A stretch of 64,000 nt of DNA from Colletes latitarsis (taxonomy: Eukaryota > Arthropoda > Insecta > Hymenoptera > Colletidae): contig NW_027488366.1 in the NCBI RefSeq assembly GCF_051014445.1, forward strand, positions 21,036,001-21,100,000, given 5' to 3'. The first letter of the stretch is position 1, and every line of letters starts with the position of its first letter. Of this stretch, positions 25,332 to 38,930 are shown one piece after another. The position numbers and the translations under genes are program-made. The notes under the pieces are model-generated. The model saw nothing but the letters and a program-made list of their open reading frames with translations, had not been told where the DNA came from and did not search any database.

Positions 25332-28300
25332 TCAGTGAAAATCTCAGGCCTTACCTAGACCTAACTTGCGTTGTCCTCTAAAATATTGATGGAAACCAGG
25401 TTTCATTGACTGTTTCAGTGTGGTACTACATTACTACGTGATGCAATCCAGAAAAAGCCCAGGATCCGTTCAACAAGTATGAAGAAAGCGAAAGTATGAG
25501 TCTGATGAGGGCTAATCCCAGACCTATCCCAGACATAACATGCGTTATCCTCAAAAATATTGATCGAAACCAGGTTTAATCGACTGTTTCAGTGTGGTAC
25601 CACATTACTGCGTGATCCAAACTAGAAAAAAACCCAGGATCTCGTCAACGAGTATGTGAAGTGTGCGAAAGTACGAGTCTGATAAGGGCTAATCCCAGAC
25701 CTATCCCAGACCTAACATGCGTTATCCTCTAAAATATTTATCAAGACCAGGTTTAATTGAATGTTTCAGTGTGGTACCACATTACTACGTGATCCAAACC
25801 ACAAAAAACCCAGGATCTGTTCGACAAGTATGTGAAAAACGCGAAACTGTGAGCCTGATGAGGGCAAATCTTAGACCTACCCTTGACCTAACATGCGTTA
25901 TCCTCTAAAATTCTTATCCAGACCAGGTTTCATTGAATGTTTCAGTGTGGTACCACTTTACTACGTGATCCAATCCAGAAATAGCCCAGGATCTAGCCAT
26001 GAAGTATGAGAAATATGCGAAAGTATGAGCCTGATGAGGGCAAATCCTAGACCTAACCCAGACCTAACATGCGTTATTCTCTAAAATATTTATCAAGACC
26101 AGGTTTAATTGAATGTTTCAGTGTGGTACCACATTACTACGTGTTCCAAACCAGAAAAAACCCAGGATCCGTTCAACAAGTATGTGAAGAAGGCGAAAGT
26201 ATGAGTCTGATCAGTGACAATCTCAGGCCTTACCTAGACCTAACTTGCGTTGTCCTCTAAAATATTGATGGAAACCAGGTTTCATTCACTGTTTCAGTGT
26301 GGTACTACAGTACTACGTGATGCAATCCAGAAAACGCACATGATCTAGCCATCAAGTATGAGAAATATGCGAAAGAATGAGCCTAATGAGAGCAAATCCC
26401 AGACCTAACCTAGACCTAACATGCGTTATCCTCTAAAATATTGCGCGAAACCAGGTTTGATGGACAGTTTCAGTGTGGTACCACACTACTACGGGATCCA
26501 AACCAGAAAAAACACAGGATCTGTTCAACAAGTATGTGAAAAACGCGAAAGTATGAGCCTGATGAGGTCAAATCCCAGACCAATCCCAGACTTAACTTTC
26601 GTTATCCTCTAAGATATTGATCGAAACCAGGTATAATCGTCTGTTTCAGTGTGGTACCACATTACTACGTGATCCAAACCAGAAAAAACCCAGGATCAGT
26701 TCAACAAGTATGTGAAGAATGCGAAGGTATGAGTCTGATGAGTGAAAATCCCAGGCCTGACCTAGACCTAACATGCGTTGTCCTCAAAAATATTGATCGA
26801 AACCTGGTTTAATCGACTGTTTCAGTGTGGTACCACATTACTATGTGATCCAAACCTGAAAATAACCCAGGATCTGTTCAACGAGTATGTGAAGTGTGCG
26901 AAAGTATGAGTCTGATGAGGGCAAATCCCATACCTATCCCAGACCTAACATGCGTTTTCCTATAAAATATTTATCAAGACCAGGTTTAATTGAATGTTTC
27001 AGTGTGGTACCACATTACTACGTGATCCAAACCAGACAAAAACACAGGATCCGTTCAACAAGTATGTGAAGAATGCGAAAGTATGAGTCTGATGAGTGAA
27101 AATCCCAGGCCTGACCTAGACCTAACATGCGTTATCCTCTAAAATATTGAGCGAAACCAGGTTTAATGGACTGTTTCAGTGTGGTACCACACTACTACGG
27201 GATCCAAACCAGAAAAAACCCAGGATCTGTTCAACAAGTATGTGAAGTGTGCGAAAGTATGAGTCTGATGAGGTCAAATCCCAGACCAATCCCAGACTTA
27301 ACTTGCGTTATCCTCTAAAATATTGATCGGAACCAGGTTTCATCGACTGTTTCAGCGTGGTACCACATTACTACGTGATACATTCCAGAAATAGCCCAGG
27401 ATCTAGCCATGATGTATGAGAAAGATGCGAAAGTATGAGCATGATGAGGGCAAATTCTAGACCTGATCCAGACCTAACATGCGTTATCCTCTAAAATATT
27501 TTTCAAGACCAGGTTTAATTGACTGTTTCAGTGTGGTCCCACATTACTACGTGATCCAAACCAGAAAAGCCCAGGATCCGTTCTACAAGTATGTGAAGAA
27601 TGCGAAAGTATGAGTCTGATGAGTGAAAATCCCAGGCCTAACCTAGACCTAACATGCGTTATCCTCAAAAATACTGATCGAAACCTGGTTTAATCGACTG
27701 TTTCAGTGCGGTACCACATTACTATGTGATCCAAACCAGAAAGTAACCCAGGATCTGTTCAACGAGTATGTGAAGTGTGCGAAAGTATGAGTCTGATGAG
27801 CCCAAATCCCAGGCCAATCCCAGACTTAACTTGCGTTATCCTCTAAAATATTTATCAAGACCAGGTTTAATTGAATGTTTCAGTGTGGTACCACTTTACT
27901 ACGTGATCCAAAGCAGAAAAAACCCTCGGTCAGGTCAACATGTATGTTAAAACTGCGAAAGTATGACCCTGATGAGGGCAAATTCCAGACCTAACCTAGA
28001 CCTTAAATGCGTTATCCTCTAAAATATTGATCCAAACCAGGTTTAATGGACTGTTTCAGTGTGGTACCACACTACTACGTGATCCAAACCAGAGAAAAGC
28101 CAGGATCTGTTCAACAAGTATGTGAAAAACACGAAAGTATGAGCCTGATGAGGGCAAATCCCAGACCAATCCCAGACCTAACTTGCGTTGTCCTCTAAGA
28201 TATTGATGGAAACCAGGTTTAATTGACTGTTTCAGTGTTGTACTTCATTACTACGTGATGCAATCCAGAAAAAGCCCAGGATCTAGCCATCAAGTATGAG

Positions 28301-28779
28301 AAATATGCGAAGGAACGAGCCTGATGAGAGCAAATCCCAGACCTAACCTAGACCTAACATGAATTATTCTCTAAAATATTGATCGAAACCTGGTTTAATC
28401 GACTGTTTCAGTGTGGTACCACATTACTATGTGATCCAAACCAGAAAATAACCCAGGATCTGTTCAACGAGTATGTGAAGTGTGCGAAAGTATGAGTCTG
28501 ATGAGGTCAAATCCCAGACCTATCCCAAACCTAACTATGCGTTATCCTCTAAAATATTGATCAAAATCAGGTTTAATCGACTGCTTCAGTGTGGTACCAC
28601 ATTACTATGTGATCCAAACCAGAAAATAACCCAGGATCTGTTCAACGAGTATGTGAAGTGTGCGAAAGTATGAGTCTGATGAGGTCAAATCCCGGACCAA
28701 TCCCAGACTTAACTTGCGTTATCCTCTAAGATATTGATCGAAACCAGGTTTAATCGACTGTTTCAGTGTGGTACCACAT

Positions 28780-28960
28780 GACTACGTGATCCAAACCAGA
28801 AAAAACCCAGGATCAGTTCAACAAGTATCAGAAGAATGCGAAAGTATGAGTCTGATGAGTGAAAATCCCAGGGCTAACCTAGACCTTAGATGCGTTATCC
28901 TCTAAACAATTGATCCAAACCAGGTTTAATGGACTGTTTCAGTGTGGTACCACACTACTA
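28780..28960 (+). repeat. Monomer present in block B but absent from block A
   Basis: Block B reads GACTACGTGATCC, a GTATCAGAAGAATG variant and CTAAACAATTGATCC before returning to CACTACTACGTGATAC. At the matching place near 19960 block A joins directly to CACTACTACGTGATAC. The distance between copies rises from 8810 to 8986 bp across this point, one monomer. Confidence 0.82.
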
Positions 28961-31385
28961 CGTGATACAAACCAGAAAAAACCCAGGATCTGTTCAACAA
29001 GTATGTGAAAAACGCGAAAGTATGAGCCTGATGAGGGCGAATCCCAGACCTATGCCAGACCTAACTTGCGTTATCCTCTAAAATATTGATCGAAACCAGG
29101 TTTAATTGACTGTTTCAGCGTGGTACCAAATTACTACGTGATACAAACCAGAAACAGCCCAGGATCTAGCCATGAAGTATGAGAAATATGCGAAAGTATG
29201 AGCCTGCTGAGGGCAAATCCTAGACCTAACCCAAACCTAACATGCGTTATCCTCTAAAATATTTATCAAGACCAGGTTTAATTGAATGTTTCAGTGTGGT
29301 ACCACATTGCTACCTGAACCAAACCAGAAAAAACCCAGGATCCGTTCAACAAGTATGTGAAGAATGCGAAAGTATGAGTCTCATGAGCGAAGATCCCAGA
29401 CCTAACCTAGACCTAACATGCGTTATCCTCTAAAATATTGATCCAAACCAGGCTTAATGGACTGTTTCAGTGTGGTACCACACTACTGCGTGATACAAAC
29501 CAGAAAAAACCCAGGATCTGTTCAACAAGTATGTGAAAAACGCGAAACTGTGAGCCTGATGAGGGCAAATCTTAGACCTAACCCAGACCAAAGATGCGTT
29601 ATCCTCTAAAATATTTATCCGGACCCGGTTTCATTGAATGTTTCAGTGTGGTACCACTTTACTACGTGATCCAATCCAGAAATAGCCCAGGTCCTGTTCA
29701 ACGAGTATGTGAAGTGTGCGAAAGTATGAGTCTGATGAGGGCAAATCCCAGACCTATCCCAGACCTAACATGCGTTATCCACTAAAATATTTATCAAGAC
29801 CAGGTTTAATTGATTGTTTCAGTGTGGACCCACATTACTACGTGATCCAAACCAGAAAAAACCCAGGGTCCGTTCAACAAGTATGTGAAGAATGCGAAAG
29901 TATGAGTCTGATGAGTGAAAAAACCAGGCCTGACCTAGACCTAACATGCGTTATCCACTAAAATATTGAGCGAAACCAGGTTTAATGGACTGTTTCAGTG
30001 TGGTACCACACTACTACGGGATCCAAACCAGAAAAAACCCAGGATCTGTTCAACGAGTATGTGAAGTGTGCGAAAGTATGAGTCTGATGAGGGCAAATCC
30101 CAGACCTATCCCAGACCTAACATGCGTTATCCACTAAAATATTTATCAAGACCAGGTTTAATTGATTGTTTCAGTGTGGGCCCACATTACTACGTGATCC
30201 AAACCAGAAAAAACCCAGGATCCGTTCAACAAGTATGTGAAGAATGCGAAAGTATGAGTCTGATGAGTGAAAAAACCAGGCCTGACCTAGACCTAACATG
30301 CGTTATCCACTAAAATATTGAGCGAAACCAGGTTTAATGGACTGTTTCAGTGTGGTACCACACTACTACGGGATCCAAACCAGAAAAAACCCAGGATCTG
30401 TTCAACAAGTATGTGAAAAACGCGAAAGTATGAGCCTGATGAGGGCAAATCCCGGACCTATCCCAGACCTAACTTGCGTTATCCTCTAAAATATTCATCG
30501 AAACCAGGTTTAATTGGATGTTTCAGTGTGGTATCACACTACTACGTGACCCAAACCAGAAAAAACCCAGGATCTGTTCAACAAGTATGTGAAAAACGCG
30601 AAAGTATGAGCCTGATGAGGGCAAATCCCGGACCTATCCCAGACCCAACATGCGTTATCCTCTAAAATATTTATCAAGACCAGGTTTAATTGATTGTTTC
30701 AGTGTGGACCCACATTACTACGTGATCCAAACCAGAAAAAACCCAGGATCCGTTCAACAAGTATGTGAAGAATGCGAAAGTAAGAGTCTGATGAGTGAAA
30801 ATCCCAGGCCAAACCTAGACCTAACATGCGTTATCCTCAAAAATATTGATCGAAACCTGGTTTAATCGACTGTTTCAGTGTGGTATCACATTACTATGTG
30901 ATCCAAACCAGAAAATAACCCAGGATCAGTTCAACGAGTATGTGAAGTGTGCGAAAGTATGAGTCTGATGAGGTCAAATCCCAGACCTATCCCAGACCTA
31001 ACTTGCGTTACCCTCTAAAATATTGATCGAAACCAGGTTTAATTGACTGTTTCAGCGTGGTACCACATTACTACGTGATACAATGCAGAAACAGCCCAGG
31101 ATCTAGCCATGAAGTATGAGATATATTTGCAAATATATGAGCCTGATGAGGGAAAATCCTAGACGTAATCCAGACCTAACATGCGTTATCCTCTAAAATA
31201 TTTATGAAGACCAGGTTTAATTGAGAGTTTCAGTGTGGTGCCACATTACTACGTGATCCAAACCAGAAAAAACCCAGGATCCGTTCAACAAGTATGTGAA
31301 GAATGCGAATGTATGAGTCTGATCAGTGAAAATCTAAGGCCTTACCTAGACCTAACTTGCGTTGTCCTCTAAAATATTGATGGGA

Positions 31386-31402
31386 ACCCGGTTTAATCGA
31401 CT
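31386..31402 (-). other. CENP-B-box-like sequence (8 of 9 core positions)
   Basis: On the minus strand this reads AGTCGATTAAACCGGGT. The known core for CENP-B binding is NTTCGNNNNANNCGGGN; all core bases match except the first T, which is G here. Most monomers with GGTTTAATCGACT match only 7 of 9, reading CCTGG or CCAGG where CCGGG is required. This is resemblance only; binding is not implied. Confidence 0.4.
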
Positions 31403-32019
31403 GTTTCAGTGTGGAACCACATTACCATGTGATCCAAACCAGAAAATAACCTAGGATCTGTTCAACGAGTATGTGAAGTGTGCGAAAGTATGAGTCTGAT
31501 GAGGTCAAATCCCAGACCAATCCCAGACTTAACTTGCGTTATCCTCTACGATATTGATCGAAACCAGGTTAAATCGACCGTTTCAGTGTGGTACCACATT
31601 ACTACGTGATCCAAACCAGAAAAAACCCAGGATCAGTTCAGCAATTATGAGAAGAATGCGAAAGTATGAGTCTGATGAGTGAAAATCCCAGGGCTAACCT
31701 AGACCTAACATGCGTTATCCTCAAAAATATTGATCCAAACCAGGTTTAATGGACTGTTTCAGTGTGGTACCACATTACTACGTGATACAAACCAGAAAAA
31801 ACCCAGGATCCGTTCAACAAGTATGTGAGGAATGCGAATGTATGAGTCTGATGAGTGAAAATCCCAGGCCTTACCTAGACCTAACTTGCGTTATCCTCTA
31901 AAATATTTATCAAGACCAGGTTTAATTGATTGTTTCAGTGTGGACCCACATTACTACGTGATCCAAACCAGAAAAAACCCAGGATCAGTTCAACAAGTAT
32001 AAGAAGAATGCGAAAGTAT

Positions 32020-35000
32020 GAGCCTGATAAAGGCAAATCCCGGACCTATCCCAGACCTAACTTGCGTTATCCTCTAAAATATTCATCGAAACCAGGTTTA
32101 ATCGACTGTTTCAGTGTGGTACCACATTACTATGTGATCCAAACCAGAAAATAACCCAGGATCTGTTCAACGAGTATGTGAAGTGAGCAAAAGTATGAGT
32201 CTGATGAGGGCAAATCCCAGACCTATCCCAGACCTAACTTGCGTTATCCTCTAAAATATTTATCAAGACCAGGTTTAATTGATTGTTTCAGTGTGGACCC
32301 ACATTACTACGTGATCGAAACCAGAAAAAACCCAGGATCCGTTCAACAGGTATGTGAAGAACGCGAAAGTATGATTCTGATGAGTGAAAAAACCAGGCCT
32401 GACCTAGACCTAACATGCGTTATCCTCTAAAATATTGAGCGAAACCAGGTTTAATGGACTGTTTCAGTGTGTTACCACACTACTACGGGATCCAAACCAG
32501 AAAAAACCCAGGATCTGTTCAACAAGTATGTGAAAAACGCGACAGTATGAGCCTGATGAGGGCAAATCCCAGAACTATCCCAGACCTAACTTGCGTTGTC
32601 CTCTAAAATATTGATGGAAACCAGGTTTAATTGACTGTTTCAGTGCTGTACTTCATTACTACGTGATGCAATCCAGAAAAAGCTCAGGATCTAGCCATCA
32701 AGTATCAGAAATATGCGAAAGAATGAGCCTGATGAGAGCAAATCCCAGACCTATCCCAGACCTAACTTGCGTTATCCTCCAAAATATTGATCGAAACCAG
32801 GTTTAATTGACTGTTTTAGTGTGGTACCACATTACTACGTGATCCAAACCAGAAAAAACCCAGGATCTGCTCAACAAGTATGTGAAAAACGCGAAACTGT
32901 GAGCCTGATGAGGGCAAATCTTAGACCTAACCCAGACCTAAGATGCGTTATCCTCTAAAATATTTATCCAGACCCGGTTTCATTGAATGTTTCAGTGTGG
33001 TACCACTTTACTACGTGATCCAATCCAGAAATAGCCCAGGATCTAGCCATGAAGTATGAGAAATATGCGATAGTAAGAGCCTGATGAGGGCAAATCCTAG
33101 ACCTATCCCAGACCTAACTTGCGTTATCCTCTAAAGTATTGATCGAAACCAGGTTTAATTGACTGTTTCAGCGTGGTACCACATTACTACGTGAAACAAT
33201 GCAGAAACAGCCCAGGATCTAGCCATGAAGTATGAGAAATATGCGAAAATATGAGCCTGATGAGGGCAAATCCTAGACGTAACCCAGACCTAACATGCGT
33301 TATCCTCTAAAATATTTATCAAGACCAGGTTTAATAGAATGTTTCAGTGTGGTACCACATTACTACGTGATCCAAACCAGAAAAAACCCAGGATCCGTTC
33401 AACAAGTATGTGAAGAATGCGAAAGTATGAGTCTGATGAGTGAAAATCCCAGGCCTGACCTAGACCTAACATGCGTTGTCGTCTACAATATTGAGCGAAA
33501 CCAGGGTTAATGGACTGTTTCAGTGTGGTACCACACTACTACGTGATCCAAACCAGAAAAAACCCAGGATCCGTTCAACAAGTATGTGAAAAACGCGACA
33601 GTATGAGCCTGATGAGGGCAAATCCCAGAACTATCCCAGACCTAACTTGCGTTGTCCTCTAAAATATTGATGGAAACCAGGTTTCGTTGACTGTTTCAGT
33701 GTGGTACCACACTACTACGGGATCCAAACCAGAAAAAACCCAGGATCTGTTCAACAAGTATGTGAAAAACGCGACAGTATGAGCCTGATGAGGGCAAATC
33801 CCAGAACTATCCCAGACCTAACTTGCGTTGTCCTCTAAAATATTGATGGAAACCAGGTTTCGTTGACTGTTTCAGTGTGGTACTACGTTACTACGTCATG
33901 CAATCCGGAAAAAGCACAGGATCTAGCCATCAAGTATGAGAAATATGCGAAAGTATGAGCCTGATGAGGGCAAATCCTAGACCCAACCCAGACCTAACAT
34001 GCGTCATCCTCTAAAATATTTATCAAGACCAGGTTTAATTGAATGTTTCAGTGTGGTACCACATTACTATGTGATCCAAACCAGAAAATAACGCAGGATC
34101 TGTTCAACGAGTATGCCAAGTGTGCGAAAGTATGAGCCTGATGAGGGCAAATCCCAGACCTATCCCAGACCTAACATGCGTTATCCTCTAAAATATTTAT
34201 CAAGACCTGGTTTAATTCATTGTTTCAGTGTGGACCCACATTACTACGTGATCCAAACCAGAAAAAACCCAGGATCCGTTCAACAAGTATGTGAAGAATG
34301 CGAAAGTATGAGTCTGATGAGTGAAAATCCCAGGCCTGACCTAGACCTAACATGCGTTGTCGTCTACAATATTGAGCGAAACCAGGGTTAATGGACTGTT
34401 TCAGTGTGGTACCACACTACTACGTGATCCAAACCAGAAAAAACCCAGGATCCGTTCAACAAGTATGTGAAGTGTGCGAAACTATGAGCCTGATGAGAGC
34501 AAATCCCAGACCTAACCTAGACCTAACATGAATTATTCTCTAAAATATTGGTCGAAACCAGGTTTAATTGACTGTTTCAGTGTGGTCCCACATTACTACG
34601 TGACCCAAACCAGAAAAAACCGAGGATCCGTTCAACAAGTATGTGAAGAATGCGAAAGTATGAGTCTGATGAGTGAAAAAACCAGGCCTGACCAAGACCT
34701 AACATGCGTTATCCTCAAAAATATTGAGCGAAACCAGGTTTAATGGACTGTTTCAGTGTGGTACCACACTACTACGGGATCCAAACCAGAAAAAACCCAG
34801 GATCTGTTCAACTAGTATGTGAAAAACGCGAAAGTATGAGCCTGATGAGGGCAAATCCCAGACCTATCCCAGACCTAACTTGCGTTATCCTCTAAAATAT
34901 TGATCGAAACCAGGATTAATCGACTGTTTCAGTGTGGAACCACATTACTACGTGATCCAAACCAGAAAAAAAACCCAGGATCTTGTCAACGAGTATGTGA

Positions 35001-35320
35001 ATTGTGCGAAAGTATGAGTCTGATGAGGGCTAATCCCAGACCTATCCCAGACCTAGCTTGCGTTATCCTCTAAGATATTGATGGAAACCAGGTTTAATTG
35101 ACTATCTCAGTGTTGTACTTCATTACTACGTGATGCAGTCCAGAAAAAGCCCAGGATATAGCCATCAAGTATGAGAAATATGCGAAAGAATGAGCCTGAT
35201 GAGAGCAAATCCCAGACCTAACCTAGACCTAACATGCGTTATCCTCTAAAATATTTATCAAGACCAGGTTTAATTGAATGTTTCAGTGTGGTACTACATT
35301 ACTACGTGACCCAAACCAGA
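32020..35320 (+). repeat. Satellite segment related to 43261-46050 and partly to 52.4-54 kb
   Basis: From 32335 it matches 43261 onward at 10926 bp (62 monomers); GTTCAACAGGTATG is at 32341 and 43267. Around 33430-33870 the distance is 10574 bp (60 monomers), it returns to 10926 bp at 33981, and it becomes 10750 bp (61) by 34611. These shifts are whole-monomer insertions and deletions in one or the other copy. 31930-32400 also matches 52370-52850. Confidence 0.78.
33500..33880 (+). repeat. Adjacent near-identical monomers
   Basis: The text CACTACTACG(T/G)GATCC through GAAAAACGCGACAG, CCCAGAACTATCCC and TTTCGTTGACTG occurs twice in a row, one monomer apart, with only a few differences. The related segment at 44.4 kb lacks this duplicate. 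It accounts for part of the two-monomer offset between the two related segments. Confidence 0.75.
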
Positions 35321-38300
35321 AAAAACCCAGGATCTGTTCAACAAGTATGTGAAAAACGCGAAAGTATGAGCCTGATGAGGGCAAATCCCAGACCTATCCC
35401 AGACCTAACATGCGTTATCCTCTAAAATATTTATCAAGACCAGGTTTAATTGATTGTTTCGGTGTGGACCCACATTACTACGTGATCCAAACCAGAAAAT
35501 AACCCAGGATCTGTTCAACGAGTATGTGAAGTGTGCGAAAGTATGAGTCTTATGAGGGCAAATCCCAGACCTATCCCAGACCTAACATTCGTTATCCTCT
35601 AAAATATTTATCAAGACCAGGTTTAATTGATTGTTTCAGTGTGGACCCACATGACTACGTGTTCCAAACCAGAAAAAACCCAGGATCCGTTCAACAAGTA
35701 TGTGAAGAATGCGAAAGTATGAGTCTGATGAGTGAAAATCCCAGGACTAACCTAGACCTAACATGCGTTATCCTCAAAAATATTGATCGAAACCTGGTTT
35801 AATCGACTGTTTCAGTGTGGTACCACATTACTATGTGATCCAAACCAGAAAATAACCCAGGATCTGTTCAACGAGTATGTGAAGTGTGCGAAAGTATGAG
35901 TCTGATGAGGTCAAATCCCAGACCAATCCCAGACTTAACTTGCGTTATCCTCTAAAATATTGAGCGAAACCAGGTTTAATGGACTGTTTCAGTGTGGAAC
36001 CACATTACTACGTGATCCAAACCAGAACAAAACCCAGGATCTTGTCAACGAGTATGTGAATTGTGCGAAAGTATGAGTCTGATGAGGTCAAATCCCAGAC
36101 CAATCCCAGACTTAACTTGCGTTTTCCTCTAAAATATTAATCCAAACCAGGTTTAATGGACTGTTTCAGTGTGGTACCACATTACTACGTGATCCAAACC
36201 AGAAAAAACCCAGGATCAGTTCAACAGGTATGAGAAGAATGCGAAAGTATGAGTCTGATGAGTGAAAATCCCTGACCTATCCCAGACCTAACATGCGTTA
36301 TCCTCTAAAATATTTATCGAAACCTGGTTTAATCGACTGTTTCAGTTTGGTACCACATTACTATGTGATCCAAACCAGAAAAAACCCAGGATCTGTTCAA
36401 CAAGTATGTGAAGTGTGCGTAAGTATGAGTCTGATGAGGGCAAATCCCACACCTATCCCAGACCTAACTTGCGTTATCCTCTAAAATATTGATCGAAACT
36501 AGGTTTAACCGACTGTTTCAGTTTGGTACCACATTACTATGTGATCCAAACCAGAAAATAACCCAGGATCTGTTCAACGAGTATGGGAAGTGTGCGAAAG
36601 TATGAGTCTGATGAGGGCAAATCCCAGACCTATCCCAGACCTAACATGCGTTATCCTCTAAAATATTTATCAAGACCAGGTTTAGTTGATTGTATCAGTG
36701 TGTACCCATATTACTACGTGATCCAAACCAGAAAAAACCCAGGATCTGTTCAACAAGTATGTGAAAAACGCGAAAGTATGAGCCTGATGAGGGCAAATCC
36801 CAGACCTATCCCAGACCTAACATGCGTTATCCTCTAAAATATTTATCAAGACCAGGTTTAGTTGATTGTATCAGTGTGTACCCATATTACTACGTGATCC
36901 AAACCAGAAAAAACCCAGGATCTGTTCAACAAGTATGTGAAAAACGCGAAAGTATGAGCCTGATGAGGGCAAATCCCAGACTTATCCCAGACCTAACTTG
37001 CGTTATCCTCTAAAATATTGATCGATACCAGGTTTAATTGACTGTTTCAGTGTGGTACCACATTACTACGTAATCCAATCCAGAAATAGCCCAGGATCTA
37101 GCCATGAAGTATGAGAAATGTGCGAAAGTATGAGTCTGATGTGGGCAAATCTTGGACCTAACCCAGACCTAAGATGCGTTATCCTCTAAAATATTTATCC
37201 AGACCAGGTTTCATTGAATGTTTCAGTGTGGTACCACTTTACTACGTGATCCAATCCAGAAATAGCCAAGGATCTAGCCATGAAGTATGAGAAATATGCG
37301 AAAGTATGAGCCTGATGAGGGCAAATCCTAGACCTAACCCAGACCTAAGATGCGTTATCCTCTAAAATATTTATCCAGAACAGGTTTCATTGAATGTTTC
37401 AGTGTGGTACCACTTTACTACGTGATCCAATCCAGAAATAGCCCAGGATCTAGCCATGAACTATGAGAAATATGCGATAGTAAGAGCCTGATGAGGGCAA
37501 ATCCTAGACCTATCCCAGACCTAACTTGCGTTATCCTCTAAAATATTGATCGAAACCAGGTTTAATTGACTGTTTCAGCGTGGTACCACATTACTACGTG
37601 ATACAATTCAGAAACAGCCCAGGATCTAGCCATGAAGTATGAGAAATATGCGAAAGTATGAGCCAGATGAGGGCAAATCCTAGACGTAACCCAGACCTAA
37701 CATGCGTTATCCTCTAAAATATTTATCAAGACCAGGTTTAATAGAATGTTTCAGTGAGGTACCACATTACTACGTGATCCAAACCAGAAAAAACCCAGGA
37801 TCCGTTCAACAAGTATGTGAAGAATGCGAATGTATGAGTCTGATCAGTGAAAATCTCAGGCCTTACCAAGACCTAACTTGCGTTGTCCTCTAAAATATTG
37901 ATGGAAACCAGGTTTCATTGACTGCTTCAGTGTGGTACTACATTACTACGTGAGGTAATCCAGAAAAAGCCCAGGATCTAGCCATCAAGTATGAGAAATA
38001 TGCGAAAGAATGAGCCTGATGAGAGCAAATCCCAGACCTAACCTAGACCTAACATGCGTTATCCTCTAAAATAATGAGCGAAACCAGGTTTAATGGACTG
38101 TTTCAGTGTGGTACCACACTACTTCGTGATCCAAACCAGAAAAAACCCAGGATCTGTTCAACAAGTATGTGAAAAACGCGAAACTGTGAGCCTGATGAGG
38201 GCGAATCCCAGACCTATGCCAGACCTAACTTGCGTTGTCCTCTAAAATATTTATCCAGAACAGGTTTCATTGAATGTTTCAGTGTGGTACCATTTTACTA

Positions 38301-38930
38301 CGTGATCCAATCCAGAAATAGCCCGGGATCTAGCCATGAAGTATGAGAAATATGCGATAGTAAGAGCCTGATGAGGGCAAATCCTAGACCTATCCCAGAC
38401 CTAACTTGCGTTATCCTCTAAAATATTGATCGAAACAAGGTTTAATTGACTGTTTCAGCGTGGTACCACATTACTACGTGATACAATGCAGAAACAGCCC
38501 AGGATCTAGCCATGAAGTATGAGAAATATGCGAAAGTATGAGCCTGATGAGGGCAAATCCTAGACGTAACCCAGACCTAACATGCGTTATCCTCTAAAAT
38601 ATTTATCAAGACCAGGTTTAATTGAATGTTTCAGTGTGGTACCACTTTACTACGTGATCCAGAGCAGAAAAAACCCTCGATCAGGTCAACATGTATGTTA
38701 AAACTGCGAAAGTATGACCCTGATGAGGGCAAATCCCAGGCCTAACCTAGACCTAACTTGCGTTATCCTCTAAAATATTGATCGAAACCAGGTTTAATTG
38801 ACTGTTTCAGTGTGGTACCACATTACTACGTCATACAATCCAGAAACAGCCCAGGATCTAGCCATCAAGTATGAGAAATATGCGAAAGAATGTGCCTGAT
38901 GAGAGCAAATCCCAGACCTAACCTAGACCT
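35320..38930 (+). repeat. Satellite segment; 35980-37545 is duplicated at 48490-50055
   Basis: CCAGAACAAAACCC at about 36021 recurs at 48531, a distance of 12510 bp (71 monomers). The match holds until about 37545, where AATATTGATCG here is replaced by AATAATGAGCG in the partner. The rest contains CTAGCCATGAAG-class monomers and one diverged CTCGATCAGG monomer at 38676. Nothing other than satellite is present. Confidence 0.8.
36645..36997 (+). repeat. Pair of adjacent near-identical monomers with a private variant
   Basis: Two neighbouring monomers both carry TTTAGTTGATTGTATCAG followed by GTGTACCCATATTAC, a combination seen nowhere else except in the copied pair at about 49155-49507. The pair therefore arose by one-monomer duplication before the 12510-bp segment was copied. 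Confidence 0.88.

Larger units (their letters stand above)
25331..32020 (+). repeat. Large satellite block B, copy of 16345-23215
   Basis: It starts near 25331, where GATCAGTGAAAATCTCAGG joins the block A text, and ends near 32010-32020, where GAGCCTGATAAAGG replaces GAGTCTGATGGGTG. Compared with A it lacks the second monomer of 16969-17320, has an extra monomer at about 28780-28960, and lacks one at about 21690-21840 of A. Apart from these it is collinear with few base changes. Confidence 0.88.

Noticed and set aside
33858..33874. TTTCGTTGACTGTTTCA as a CENP-B box
   Set aside because: The first eight bases agree with the box, but the required central A and the CGGG end are absent.
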